The position numbers and the translations under genes are program-made. Below the pieces are notes generated by a model, which was given only the letters and a program-made list of their open reading frames with translations, was not told the DNA's origin and made no database searches. Shown in pieces: positions 1 through 15,600 of a DNA stretch of 64,000 nucleotides (its first letter is position 1; each line of letters starts with the position of its first letter). This DNA comes from Dirofilaria immitis. Lineage: Eukaryota > Nematoda > Chromadorea > Rhabditida > Onchocercidae. Location of the stretch: contig JAKNDB010000098.1 of the NCBI GenBank assembly GCA_024305405.1, forward strand, positions 1,825,501 to 1,889,500. Direction: 5' to 3'.

Positions 1-245
1 GTTCGGATATCGGTGATTGTAATAAATTATCCGTTGATATTTTATAATCTTTTAAACTGAAATTAAATTTATATTTGATTTTAAAGTTTAAAAGAAATTT
101 AAAATATAAATCGAAAATTAAGAAATAGAAAGAAAAGATTTATATTAAATGTATTTTGAAAATAATTTAAAATTAAAATTGGAAATGAAAAAAGAAAAGA
201 TAAATAAATAAATTAATAAAAATAAATAAACTAATAAATTATCAC

Positions 246-369
246 TTAGCAATATTTTTGATAAGTTTTGATTTTTCCAATTCGATATGCTCAATCCAAT
301 CATGTTCGGTGGCTAATTTTTCATCACAAATTAAGCAAATTGGATTACCATCTTCATCAGTTTGTAATT
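246..369 (-). CDS. RNF220-like gene, exon 3 (C2H2-type zinc finger)
   Basis: The exon begins after TTTTTTTTAG (370-371 is AG) and encodes LQTDEDGNPICLICDEKL, then ATEHDWIEHIELEKSKLIKN. The zinc ligands appear to be the two Cys of CLIC and the His of EHD and/or EHI. This is an atypical finger, like the short one of RNF220, where the region after the last His is a Glu/Leu helix. The exon probably ends at AA/GTGATA (donor at 244-245), leaving phase 2; if it is not spliced, it would stop at TGA 242-244. The next exons, including any RING, would be left of base 1. Confidence 0.65.
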
Positions 370-3300
370 CTAAAAAAAAAAAAAAATACGATAAAATATT
401 GTGCAGTTAAGAATAATCTGTTATCATTTATTATCAGATAGCTATGATTGATTATTATACACTGATATTCATCATAATGCAATGATAATTGCCTGTTATT
501 ATTATCATAAGCTTTCTTTTATTGCATAATTATTCTGTATTTTCAATCACTATAATATAGCGAATTTGTAGTAATTAAACTTTATAAAAATTTTAAATTC
601 TCGAATTAAATGAAATAGCAATGAATTGATACTAATATAATTAATAAATATGATATTATTCGATCAATATTTTCCTTATCATTCAATGCTAAAACAATAA
701 TTAGTACTTAAAAAGATAAGCATCAATGGATTATTGATTGTTATCAGAAATTATCATTAAATCATAAATAATATTAGGCAATAAATATCATAATTATTAG
801 CTAAATAATAAAGCGAATAAAACTAAATTGGTAGCTTATAATGATAAATCAAGAAACGATACTTTCTTGGCTTTTAAAACAAGGATTGATAATAGTTTAC
901 GTATGTACGTACTACGTATCAACTATTAAATGATAATATTCATATTTAAAACCGTCTATGTTATCCCTTAATTAATAAATTTTTTCATTTCAATTGAAAT
1001 GATATCGAATTTTTTGCTTACAAAAAACTAATAATAGTTTATGCGTACGTGTTCCGTGAGAGTTATTAAATAGCTTATGTGCGTACGTGCTATGTGTCAG
1101 TCAATTATTAAATAGCTTATGTTCGTATATGTGTTAAGTGTCAATTATTAAATAGCTTATGTGATGTGTACGTATTACATATCAATTATTAAATAGCTTA
1201 TGTGGTATGTACGTATTACATATCAATTATTAAATAGCTTATGTTCGTATACGTGTTACATGTCAATTATTAAATAGCTTATGTGGCGTACGTGTTACGT
1301 GTCAATTATTAAATAGCTTATGTGATGTGTACGTGTTACGTGTCAATTATTAAATAGCTTATGTGATGTGTACGTGTTACATGTCAATTATTAAATAGCT
1401 TATGTGATGTGTACGTGTTACATGTCAATTATTAAATAGCTTATGTGATGTGTACGTGTTACATGTCAATTATTAAATAGCTTATGTTCGTATACGTGTT
1501 ACATGTCAATTATTAAATGGCTTATGTGTGTGTGTCAATTATTATTAAATAGCTTATGCGTGTCAATTATTTAATAGCTCATGCGTGTCAATTATTAAAT
1601 AGCTTATGTTCGTATATGTGTTAAATGTCAATTATTAGATAGCTTATGTGGTTTGTACGTGTTACATGTCAATTATTAAATAGCTTATGTGATGTGTACG
1701 TGTTACATGTCAATTATTAAATAGCTTATGTGATGTGTACGTGTTACATGTCAATTATTAAATAGCTTATGTGATGTGTACGTGTTACATGTCAATTATT
1801 AAATAGCTTATGTGATGTGTACGTGTTACGTGTCAATTATTAAATAGCTTATGTGATGTGTACGTGTTACGTGTCAATTATTAAATAGCTTATGTGATGT
1901 GTACGTGTTACATGTCAATTATTAAATAGCTTATGTGATGTGTACGTGTTACATGTCAATTATTAAATAGCTTATGTGATGTGTACGTGTTACATGTCAA
2001 TTATTAAATAGCTTATGTGATGTGTACGTGTTACATGTCAATTATTAAATAGCTTATGTGATGTGTACGTGTTACATGTCAATTATTAAATAGCTTATGT
2101 GATGTGTACGTGTTACGTGTCAATTATTAAATAGCTTATGTGATGTGTACGTGTTACGTGTCAATTATTAAATAGCTTATGTGATGTGTACGTGTTACAT
2201 GTCAATTATTAAATAGCTTATGTGATGTGTACGTGTTACATGTCAATTATTAAATAGCTTATGTGATGTGTACGTGTTACATGTCAATTATTAAATAGCT
2301 TATGTGATGTGTACGTGTTACATGTCAATTATTAAATAGCTTATGTGATGTGTACGTGTTACATGTCAATTATTAAATAGCTTATGTGATGTGTACGTGT
2401 TACATGTCAATTATTAAATAGCTTATGTGATGTGTACGTGTTACATGTCAATTATTAAATAGCTTATGTGATGTGTACGTGTTACGTGTCAATTATTAAA
2501 TAGCTTATGTGATGTGTACGTGTTACATGTCAATTATTAAATAATAATCAAATATTCTATCCCTCAACTAATAAATTTATCAAATTGAAACGATAATAAA
2601 TTTTGACATACAATAAATAAAATATCATTCAAAACGTTTAATCAATCATAAAAATGACATCCAAAAAAAAAAGAAAACAAACAAACAAATAATCCATCCA
2701 ATAAAATAAAAGAAGTAATCTGTTTGTCGACGTGTATATTTATTTTCTAATGACAGTAATCTAACAAATATGGAAGATTTACAATTGTCTTAATGTTTTC
2801 TTGAATATAACTAATGATATATGCATATACATATATACATATACATATATGTAGTGTAATATGCTAATTTTTACGATTAACAAATAAATTAACGATTATT
2901 CATTTCTCCTTTTGATAACCAAATTTCTCGAGAATTACTTCATTTTCCTTTGCATTCTTAAGTTTCTGTTTAAAGAAAAAGAAATTTCTCGAGAATTACT
3001 TCATTATCTTTGCATTCTTAGGTTTTTGTTTAAAAAAGAAATTTCTCGAGAATTACTTCATTATCTTTGCATTCTTAGGTTTTTGTTTAAAAAGAAATTT
3101 CTCGAGAATTACTTCATTTTCCTTTACATTCTTAAGTTTCTGTTTAGGAAAAACAAAAGAAGAAATTTCTCGAGAATTACTTCATTATCTTTTGCATTCT
3201 TAATTTTCGATTTAAAAAAATTCGTTGAAAATTTAAAAATACGAAATATACAAATTTGAAGGGTTTGCATTAAATACAAAAAGTTAAAGTTAAAATTTTA

Positions 3301-6300
3301 GTAAAATAAATTTTATTAAAAAATATATAAACAAATAAATATTTATAAAAGAAAAAATGAGTAATTTGAAATGGTTTAATTTAATAATCAAAGAAAGGAA
3401 AAATTTTTCTCGACATAAATGCAATAATAAACGTATGAAATTTCTCGACATAATATTGCCATGAAATTTAAATTAGCTATAAATGAATAATTCAATTTAA
3501 ATTTGTAATAATTTTTAATCAAAAACTATATTTAAAAATAAAATTTTATTAAATAAATTTTTTTATAAAATTTTTAATTTTTAACAAATTCTCTCCATGC
3601 ATCGTAATTTAATTAAAAACCGAAATACTCATTGATACCTATAAATATCAATGCAGATCATCAGATCATAAATATGAAAAGGAAAAATTGTTCAAGTAAT
3701 ATTATCAAATTAGCATATTATAATAAAAATTCTCGAAAATGAAATTGATTTGAAATTGATAATTTTTCTTTTAAAATTGATAAAATGAATGCATTGTAAA
3801 ATGCGAAATGATAAAATCACTTGATACTATCATTTAAGTAATGAAATAGGCAAAATGAATGCATTTTTAATCATTGCATCATCTAATTTTCTAATTTATC
3901 AATTTATTGCAATTAAAAATTCTCGAGCTAAAATTAAAACTGATTTGAAGTTGATAAAAATAGTTCATTTTAAAATTAACAAAAAAATGCTAAAAATGAA
4001 TTGATAGTAAAATGTTCTTATCACACTTATCATAGTTGTTACTATTATTGCACATAATGTATTGATAGTTCTTATCATACTTATCATAGTTGTTACTGAT
4101 CAAAAAAATGATAAAAATGAATTGATAGTAAAATGGTTTTCATACTTATCATAGTTGTTACTATTATTACACACAATGAATTGATAATTCTTATCATACT
4201 TATCATAGTTGTTACTATTATTAAATATAAAAGAGAAATGAAATAAGCAAAATGAATGTATTTTTAATGATTGCATCATTTAATTTTCTAATTTATCATT
4301 GATTAATTTTTTGCAATTTAATTCTCGAACTAAAATATCAGCTTTTAGATTTGAAGTGATCAATTTATTGCAATTAAAAAATTCTCGAACTAAAATAAAA
4401 CTGATTTGAAGTTGATAAAAATAGTTCATTTTAAAATTAACAAAAAAAAATGCTAAAAATGAATTGATAGCAAAATGTTCTTATCATTCTCATCATACTT
4501 ATCATATAATTTCAATTATTTCATCATTATTTATTTATATTTATTTTTTTCAATTTTTCAAATTTATTGATTTCCTAATTTTTCCTTTTTTTTTTTTGTT
4601 TAAAATTTTCAATTTTCATTTTTATTTGATATTTGCAAGAAGAAAAGTTAATTATTATTTGATACTATTTATAGTAACAAATAATAATTACTTTTCAATA
4701 TTGTTAAGATAGAAATGAATTTTTATTCAAAATATTATTATTGTGGTAAAATTAAAAATATATGGATGGAAAGATTCGTCGGAAAATTCAATAGAAGAAA
4801 GAGGGATGACAAAGATATATGATCAAAGAGATCATTACTTAATTTGCATTTTTGTTATCATTCAAATAGATTGTCGGCAAAATAAAGAAAATAAATTTAG
4901 AAATCAAGAAAAGAAAGAGAAAGAGATAGAGATAGAGATAGAGAGAGAGAGAAAGAGAGAGAGAGAAAGAGAGGGACGATTTAAATTATGAATAAATAAT
5001 TTTAAAAGATAATAATGTCAATTTAAAAATTCGTTTAAATTATTTTGACCTAATTTTGGATAAATTTTAAAAAGTAATAAATTATTTGTTCAAAAATATT
5101 AATTATATTATTCGTCTCTCTCTCTCTCTCTCTCTCTCTGTCTATCTTTCATTTATTAAATCTTATTTTCTTATCATTTCTCAGTGATTAGTTTCTTATC
5201 TGATAAAATAATGCTCACCTAATTAAAAATATACAACATTTTATGTAAAATACTTCTACGCTTAATATATTATGTACAATTCAAAATTTAATTATACAAC
5301 CTTTATCACCTAACAATACTTATCAGTGCCTTTATCTTTTCACAGTTACAACAGGAACAAAAATTATGGATTTTAAAGTCAGAAATAAAATTACGAAGAC
5401 TTAACAGTACTTATACATTTATCGGGTACAAATTGTGGATTTTATCACTTTTAAATTCAATGATAAAATAAAGAATACCGATCAGTGCTTATGATATGCA
5501 TTAAATTATCTGTTATTTCAATTAAACGATCCTATTAATATTTTTTATGATCATGAATGATTGATTGTCAGTACTTAGAATATATATTGAATTTTTGGTT
5601 TTACTTATAGTATATATTAAATTATCTGTTATTTTAATTAAACTACCTTTAATAATCCAATATACTTATCAGCGCTAATAATTATATATTGAATTTTTGC
5701 GTTATTCCAATTAAATTATCTTTTTATGATCAAGAATACTTATCAGTACTTGCAATATACATTGAATTTTTTGGTTATTTCAGTTAAACTACCTTTTTGT
5801 TATCAAGAATACTTATCAACACTTATGATATGTATTGAATTATTTAGTTATTTCAATTAAAATATTCTATTAACATTTTTAGTATTTAGATGGCAAAATT
5901 TTGATGTAATAAATTTACTAATAGTTAAAATTACTTTAAAAAAACTTTCAACAAAAGTTGCAAAATACACCTGTCATTATATATACATAATGTAATTAAA
6001 TTCAAATTAAATAATTTCAATTTTTATTTTTTTCATTTCTGACAATTTCATTTAAATTCAAACAATCATATAGCTCATTGTATCTGTTTTATTTTACTAT
6101 AAATAAGTCTATTTATTAATTAAAATATTTTATTATAAATTAATTAATTATATATTTTAATTATTTGATTAATTTAAAATATTCTGGTAAATAGCATCTA
6201 TATTTAACTAATATTAAATTTGAAAAGTTAGTTGTGAAAATTAAATAAAAGTCGTAAAATGATTTTTGAATGAATGATTTGAATACTCATGGGAAATTTT

Positions 6301-7818
6301 GCAAACAATTAAAAATGGCCGATGAAATAAATGATCAAATATTTTGATGGCATTTTTATTGAATGATAGATTGATTTGATATATAAATAAATATATAGGC
6401 TGAAAGGTTTTTATTTTATTGCTTCATTATATCACATACTATATATATATGTGTATTTAAACAAAATTAAATTGAAATTTATTCTGTATTTTATTCAATT
6501 TGATACGGTAATGAAAATAAAATAATTTTAAATTTATATTTTATTTCATTTAAAATTTTATTAAATTCTTTTAATTTTAATTAATTAATTTCGCAAAAAA
6601 TTTTTTCTAAATTCTTAAAAATTATAACAAAATTTATTATAATATAATTTAAAATTTTAATAATTTTTAAAATTCCTTCAACAATTAATAAATGACGAAA
6701 AAAAAGAAAGAAAACGTGAAAACTTAATAATATTACAGTAATTTATAAAAAAATTAATAATATTTCAGTAATTTATAAAAATTAATAATATTACAGTAAG
6801 AATTAATAATATTACAGTAAGAATTAATAGTATTACAGTAATTTATAAATTTTTCTTTCAAATCATTTCACACACGACACGATACATTTTATTTATCTTG
6901 TTTTTTTTTTTTTTTAGGTTTTAAATAATTTCAAAAAAATTTCATTAAATTATTATCAAATTAATATAGAATTACAGATTAATAATATATAATATTATTA
7001 CGGTAATTCAATTAATCTCCCAAAAAAATCGCAAAAGTTTTATTATTAAGTTTTTTTAGCTTTTAATCATCATATAATTATATTTGTTATTTTTAAATTT
7101 CAAAGTTTCAAAATTTTAAAACAATTTTTTGATTATCATTTTAGACAAAATATTTGATAATTAAAAATGGAAATTTTGAATTTTCAAGTTTATCAAAAAT
7201 TATCTAAAATTTTATGATTTGCAATAATTCATGATTATCTCCTCGCTTTTTCTATCTATATATAATTCCCATAAATAATCAACTATAATTCCGTAATTTT
7301 CCATATCACGATCATTCTATCATGTATGTAAATAATTTCTGAGATAATTATTCAATAATTCTGGAATTTCTTTCTCATATCTTTCGATAATTTCTGTGAT
7401 AATTAATCGTAATTCCGGAATTTCCTATATTGTGATTATTTCTGCATTTTATATCCATATATATATTTTCAGGATAATTTAATCAGAATTTCGGATCGTT
7501 TATATATGTATGAAATAAAGAAATGAATCATCAATATTGATAAGCATTAATTGTAATGATAAAAACAATGATTTCATATTATACTTGTCATTGATATTAT
7601 TATTTACGTATTCGCTTATTTTATCAATTATATCAAAGAGATTGTGAGATATTATTTGGTAAATTTGATTTAATGATCAAATAAAACTAGCAATTGTAAG
7701 AACTAATATTATCCTAACCAATGATATACTGCTTCCTGATGATAATGTTTAATTATAAAGAAGATGAGGATGATAAATACAAGGACAATTATTTTATTGC
7801 CTCCTCTTTACTCATTTC

Positions 7819-7856
<38 letters not shown>

Positions 7857-10800
7857 TTGATCTTATTTATTCAAATATATCTAAATATATATATGCATAT
7901 TAAAGATTTAATTTAAAAGGAAATTAAATTTAAATTAAAATTTTAATTTAAAAAGAAATTAAATTTAAATTAAAATCTAAATTTAATTAAAGAAATTAAA
8001 TTAAATTAGAACTTTATTATATTATTCTTTTCCTCTTCTTTTTATCTCTTTCTTTCTTTCTCTTTTCTCTCCTTCTTTCTTTTCCATCTTTTCTTATCTT
8101 TTTAAACATTCGCCAAAAAAAATCTCTCTTTCTTTTCTATCCTCTTTTATCTTTTTAAATATTTCTCCAAAATTAAATTTAATTTAAATCAAATAATATT
8201 TTAGGAATAGAATAAATAAATTATAAAAGAAATAAAAAAACGAATTTATTTGTAAATATTTTGGTATAAAAAAAATAAATAAGAATTAATTAATAGGTTT
8301 TCTGTTCTATTTTCTTTTGAAATTTTATATCAAATTATATACGTATATGTGTATATGTGTGTGTGTGTGTGTGTATGTGTGTGTATGTGGGTGTATGTGT
8401 GTGCATATATATGTGTGTATCACAAATTTACATATATGTGTATGAATCTGTGTATGTGTGTATGTGTATACATACATATATATGTGTGTGTGTGTGTGTG
8501 TGTGTTTGTATGACAAATTTAGGATGATCGGTTTATTTACTAATAATTAGATAAAAGGTGATTAAAACAATTTACTCATTAATTATGCAATTAAATAATG
8601 GTTTAGTTACGATCGGATCGGATCAGATCAGATCACAATTATAAATTTGAAAAAAAAAAAAAAAACAAAGCAAAAATACCGCTTCAAAAATGGGAAATCT
8701 TTTTTTTTTATTTCTCGAGAAAATTTATTGCAATTAGTAATAGTATATTGCTTCATGTTATTTCTTCTTTTCATTTTTCCTTCCTTTTATGACTTCATTA
8801 ATGTCTTAGTGCGAGAAATTGCATCATAATTTATCACATTTGACCTTTAATCTATCCATCAATGATATTCTTATCATTAATACTATTAATGAGTAAGAAA
8901 AAATGTATATATATACATTTATAATTTAAAGATTTAATAAAAAAGACTTATTATTTAAGATGCATTTAATTTTAATATAAAATTAATATTATTCGATTAT
9001 TCTGATACATATTTGTGAATTATTTATCCAATAATTTATGAATCATATTAATTACAATATTGTAAATTTTGATATGCTAAATTTTAATGAAAAAACAGTA
9101 TACTGTAATAATATACTGTAACATATTGATATAAATAATATCATTTCATTAATGCGTAAATTTATGTTAACCGTTGTGTAGCAAAAAATTTTAAACATTA
9201 CTATAAATTAATTGTTGCAAATAAATTTCGTTTGAGTTTTGATGAAGCAAAATAACAAACTGTAATATACTGTAGCGTATTGACACGAGTAATACCATAT
9301 GCTCCGCTGATGCGTGATTATTTATAAAATATCATTACTGTATCAAGAAATATAAAAATTTAATTTTTGCATACTATATTAATTACAGAAAATAAATTTG
9401 GCTACGTTTTTAATAAAAAAATAAAACATACTGTAGCATATTAGTATAATAACGTTAAATTTTAATGAAAAAACAAGACATACTGTTCTATACTGTAGGA
9501 TATTAATATAATAACATGTCTTTTGTTAATGCTTAGATTTAAAACAATCATTATCATATCAAAGGAAATTTCTTCAAATATAAAGCATATACATACATAT
9601 ACAAAAGGATGGAAGCAATTTTGTAAATTTATAATATACATATACCCTAGGAATAATTTTTGTTTTTATTTTTAAAAAGAATAAAAATAAAATTTCAATT
9701 TTTCCAAAAACAAATTTTATCTTTCAAAATTTTATTATCATTTATCAACTATCATTTTTATTTTCGTTTTCTTTGAAATACATATATCATTTTTTCAAAA
9801 AAAATAAAAACTAAACTTTTAGTTATCATTTTGAAAAAAAAAGATAAGATTGAATATTTGACACTTAAAAAAAAAACCAAAGTATAATCCCAAATCAGCA
9901 ATAAAATACTTCTTAAACGTAAAAGCAATGGTTTTTGTTGTTGCTAAAATTATTTTAAAAATATCAACAAAATAATAAATATGCCAAATATACACATACA
10001 TATATACGAAATGGAAATAAAATTTTCAAATTGTAAAATTGAATTTTTAGAAAAAAATATTTCAATTTTTTCTAAAAAAAAATTTTTAAACAAAAATTTT
10101 TTTCGTAGCTAAATGAGTATCAGAAGAAAATTTTGCTTAATCAATCTTAAATAAATCTCAGGAGGATTAATTTTTCCTAGTAAAATTGAATTGATGTTGC
10201 CGACTTTTTATTTGAACCTGATGAACTTCAACAATAAACTTCGTTCCCGCATTTTCGCTTCATTTTCAAACGAAAAATCTCCTCTTGGGAAATTGGAAAA
10301 AAAAAAGAAAATGAGTCAAGTAAATTCAAAACTATTTCATCAATCAAAATATTCTCATTTCATTGCTTTTTCAAATTTTCACAAATCGATCAAATAATTT
10401 TTGATGTGAAGATGGAAGCGAAAAGAGAAGAATTAAATTAGCAAATTTATTTTAATAAAAATTTCATCCATCCATCCAATATATATATGAAATTTTGAAA
10501 AGAAAAAAAGAAACGAATTTATTAAAACTTTTTGGAAATTATTATTTTGTAAAATAACTCACACAAAAATTTATTCATTTTTTATTTTATAAATTTATAA
10601 AAAAATTTCAAATTTTTATCTTTTAATTTACAAAAATAAACAATCAATTGTTTATTTTAATTTTGAAAAAATAAATATCAAAATTGTTTTTGTTTATTTT
10701 CAAATTTAACATAAATTGTATATTTTTGTAAACAATATTGTATATATAAAATTTTTCCAAAAAAATTTAAAAATTATTTTAGCATACTTTTTCATTTGAA

Positions 10801-12563
10801 AAAAAAGAAAAAGAAAATAAACTTATCTTCAATAGAACTTATGAATTTAAAACTTTCTACTAATGCTGATTAATTTTTAATTTGCTATAGCTATAAAGGA
10901 ATACTGTAAATCATTATGGATACGGTGTAAAATTATAATTAATATCAAATTTACAAAAATAAATTTGCTAATTAAAAATTATTTCAATTTTTTTCTTCTG
11001 CATCAATCAACTGTCAAGTGTAGGAATTTTTAATTTTATACTGTATCATTATTACAGTAAATTGATGATGAGTTTTATGGTAATATGTTATAAAATTATT
11101 TTAGTAATATTGATCAAAATTTCAACCAAAATTTATCTAAATAATAAATTAATATGATAAATGCATATATGATACGGTATTAAAAATTTAAATATAAAAA
11201 TAAATGAATTTTTGACAAAAAAAAGAAGAAATTCTTTTTCTAATTTCTTACGGTATTTATACTATTACTCAATTTTTTTTTGCTATTTTATTTTTTTCAA
11301 AAAACAATTTTATGTGTTGCAAAAATTATTGATATATGTGTATGTATGTATGTATGTATGAATATGTTATAATATAAACATTAAGGTATGTTGTAAAAAC
11401 TTTTGTCAGATATTAGTTACCTTTGTCAGGTAAATACTATTGTTATGATCGGATACGGATGTATGCTCCGTTACACTTCAATATGCAAATTAAAAAAAAA
11501 AAAAGAAAATATTTTTTCGAGGAAGAAATGAGAAATTGAAAATGTCAAACAATTAATGAATTTTGTCAAATATTTCAAACAAAAAAACAAAGGAAGAGAG
11601 AGAGAGAGAGAGAGGAGGAAAGAGAAAGAAAGAATAATATCAGTAACCTTTTACGTTCATGAAAATACAGTTTACTTTAAAAAAAAAAGGAATTTCAATT
11701 TTAGTTCCGTAATAATAGTTTTTTTTTCGAAAGATAAAGATGAAGGAAGTTCGTTTATTAATTTCAATTACTGATATTGATATCGATTATAGATATCAAT
11801 TTTGATTTCAGATATATTAATATCGATTATGCGTATTAATTACGATTATAAATCAGAAATTATTTTTTTAATTCATTTTAAATATGAATTGAAAAAATCA
11901 TTGTTTTATTTTTGTATAAAATTTAAATTATCAAGCTGATAATTTTGATTAAGTTGAGAATGACTGGTAGTATTATTTTTTAATTTTTTGATAATAATTT
12001 TATCGAAAAATTCCAATTGATAATTAATGCGTAATCGATAAAAATTTAATTAATATTGAATTTGATTTGTAAAAATTTCAACAATTTCTAATTTATATTC
12101 GATATGAATTGATTAATGATAAATTTGATTTAAAATTATCATTTGATTTAAAATAAAATTTATCAACAAAAACAATTAGTTAATTTTTAATTAAATAATC
12201 ATTTCTTTTCTTATCATTAATTAAAATTTAATTATTAAATAATTTTTTATAATTGCAATTAATTACAAATTACATATAGTAGTTAAATTTTTAAAACAAA
12301 TATATTAATTAATTATTATTAATTAAGATTTTGATTATTAATTAATTGTTTATAATTATAATTAATTACAAATTATGTATTTGTATTAATTTAAAAATAA
12401 ATATGAACAATAATTAAAAGAATCGCAATCAATGATATTAATTAAGGGAATACTGAATTTAATAAATGAGGTTGTAAAATGTGTGATATGACATAATGCC
12501 TACTGACTGATTAATATCTCATTTTATTGCTTATCAATAAAATTGACACTTCTTTTTCTTTCC

Positions 12564-12600
<37 letters not shown>

Positions 12601-15600
12601 ATTTCTCTCAAAACTTTTCCATAATATCATTTTTCTGAAACAAAAAAAATTTTAATTCAAATTATAACATGAAATTAATAAAAATTGAAATTATTATAAT
12701 TAAAAATTTCGAAAAAAATTTATTTCAAATATTATTTAGAAATTATACTTGAAATTTCTTTCTATTTTTCCAGAAAAAATATTAATTAAAATATATTGCA
12801 TCCATAAATTAATTATTAAATTAATTTCCAATTAATTTATAAATTTTATCAAAATATATCCATTTATTCATTTTTATTTATTTTTTCGAATTAAAATAAT
12901 AACTTTCGCATACCATTTATCGTAGTAATTGTTAAAATAGGAAAATATAATTAATTATTAATTCTTATTCAGTATTTAATTATTAGATGAAATTGAATAA
13001 TTGCACGAAAATGATAAATAAATGATTAAATATTACTTTCGAATTTATCATATGTCATCTTATTACAGCAATTGCTAAAATACGATATATTATTATTGGG
13101 TATTTAATTATTAATTTTTATTTCATATTTAAGTTATAGCATATTTGAATATGCTAATAAAATCATACGAAGACAGGTGTGCTTTACCTTTACTTCCAAA
13201 AAAAAAGTGATCCGCTCCGACCTCCGCTCCGACCTCATTTATTTATTAGTTTTTGCTTGATCACAAAATAAAAATGAAAGCAAATGTATCATCCTAAGTA
13301 ATAAACTAATTTATTATCCTGAATATTTGTTTTTTGTTCTTCTCTCTTCTCACCTGTAATTCATCTCGATCAAACCTTTTTATAAGATAAGAATGAGAGA
13401 GTAGTTGTTAGTTGCAAAAGGTTTATGACGTAATCATGATACCATCAAAAATTATCACCTGCTTTTCTATTATTCATTACAACAAAAAAAAGAAAAGAAC
13501 TATCAGTCACTTCATATTATTTAATAATAGGAAAGAAAAAAGAAAAAAGTTTTTTCTAGATATTTTTTTAAATTTAATTATCAATTTAATTTATCATTTT
13601 TCATTCTCGAATAAATTTATCAAAAGATTCTTTTTCTTTTTATTGATAAAACTTATGAAATTATAATTTCGCATAATAATAGCAATAAATTCAAATTCAT
13701 AATTTTTACTTAATAATAATTTGAATTTGAATTTTAAAAAAGTGAAAAAATTTATTTAAAAATAATTTGTTTATATTTTAATTAATTCCTATTATAAATT
13801 AATTGTAATGAAATTATTTATAATATTTTCTTTCTAACATATGAAATGATAAATTTAGATAAAATTGATATCAATGATAAGTATTTATCGTCCGATTGAT
13901 ATCATAAATTGATATTAATGATAAGTATTTATCATTTGATTCATTTCATTATAAATGTACATCAGCGCCGAAAATTTCATTGATAGCAATTATTAAAAGT
14001 TTTAATCCTTTCAAGTTTAATTTATTGGTATTAATTAATCGTAAAAAAAATTATTATGAAATGATAATCTTTTATAATTAGCACGTAACACGTAATATAT
14101 TAAATTTCATAAGAATTAACGTTACGATATTAATCGATAAAATTAGATCATATATTTACAGTAATATCAACAATTTTAGCTATGGTGTTTATTAAAAATT
14201 TGAATCTTTTGAAGTTTAATTTATAGATATTAATTGTATTAAAAAATTATTATGAAATAATAATCCCTTATAATTAAATTAACACGTAACACGTGATATG
14301 TATATGTATATATTACTTTTATTTACGACAAGATGACTTCCTAAATAAGAAATCTTTTAAATCCCACTTCGTATCATACATTTTGACCACTTGTAAAAGA
14401 AGCGATAACAATACTTAATGACCCTTACGTATCTTTTAAAACTCCCCTATGGAGTGTAGGAAAGTAAGTTCTTGAGTGTAGTGGTAATAAATATAGCGGT
14501 AGCAAAAGTTATTTCTCCCTCTTTCTTTTCTCTCTTCCTCTCTCTCTCTCTCTTTCATTAAATGATATGATGATATATGACTATTATATGTATATATATA
14601 TATATATATAAATAGGTTATTCAAAGGTTAAAGGTATCAATAGTATGAGAAAAATTTATTACAATAATACAATTTACATTTCTTTTCCATTTATCATAAT
14701 TTATTGTTATTTTGAATTTCATTATAAAATTTAAATTCAAATATTATCGATTTTATATTGTAATTAATAATATTTAATTTAAAATATATTATAAATAAAA
14801 TATTATATAATAATTACTAAAATAATAAATTTAATGAATTTTTTAATTAATTATTAATTTAATAATATAATACGAAGTTTTAATTATTCGATTATTTTCC
14901 AATTAAAACAATTAAATATTTAATTATTGAATATTTAAATAGAAAAAATTTATTATTTATAAACTTTAGATGATATATCATTATAATCATTTATTATATC
15001 AGTATTATTTAAAAATTTACACGCAAAATAATAAATGAAATATTTAAATTTCTGTAAATTATTATTTATAAACTTTAGATGATATATCATTATAATCATT
15101 TATCATATCAGTATTATTTAAAAAATTTACATGCAAAATAATAAGTAAAATATTTAAATTTCTCAACAGGATATCATCCAATTATCGAATATTTGAAAGA
15201 AAAAAAAGGTATAATTCATAAAATTTAGTATAATGAATTACAACAATATCACTGTAATATCTCTCTTATCATATATCGTTATCATTTGAATATCGTTATC
15301 ATTTGGAAGAGAAAAACTTTATAAATCAATTGCTCTCTTCTAATTTTCTATGCAAATTTTATTTTATTATTATTATTCTTAATTAATAATCAATTTAAAC
15401 ACGTTAAATTGATTATTTTAAATTTTAAATAAATTTCTTTCTTCGAAATTTAATTATATGTCGAGAATTTAAGTATTAAATATTAAACAATAATATTTTA
15501 ATATTCAATTTCTCTCTCTTCTCTCTCTCTTTCTCTCTCTCTCTTTTTACTTTTTTTTGCACCTAAAAGCTTTATGGGAAAGGAATGGAATTTTAATTGA

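Noticed and set aside
1030..2541. Possible CRISPR array from the regular 41-bp repeats
   Set aside because: There are no variable spacers; units abut head to tail, and the genome is eukaryotic.
2912..3259. 115-codon frame with FLENYF repeats
   Set aside because: It is a by-product of the 57-70 bp tandem repeat; no splice sites or domains.
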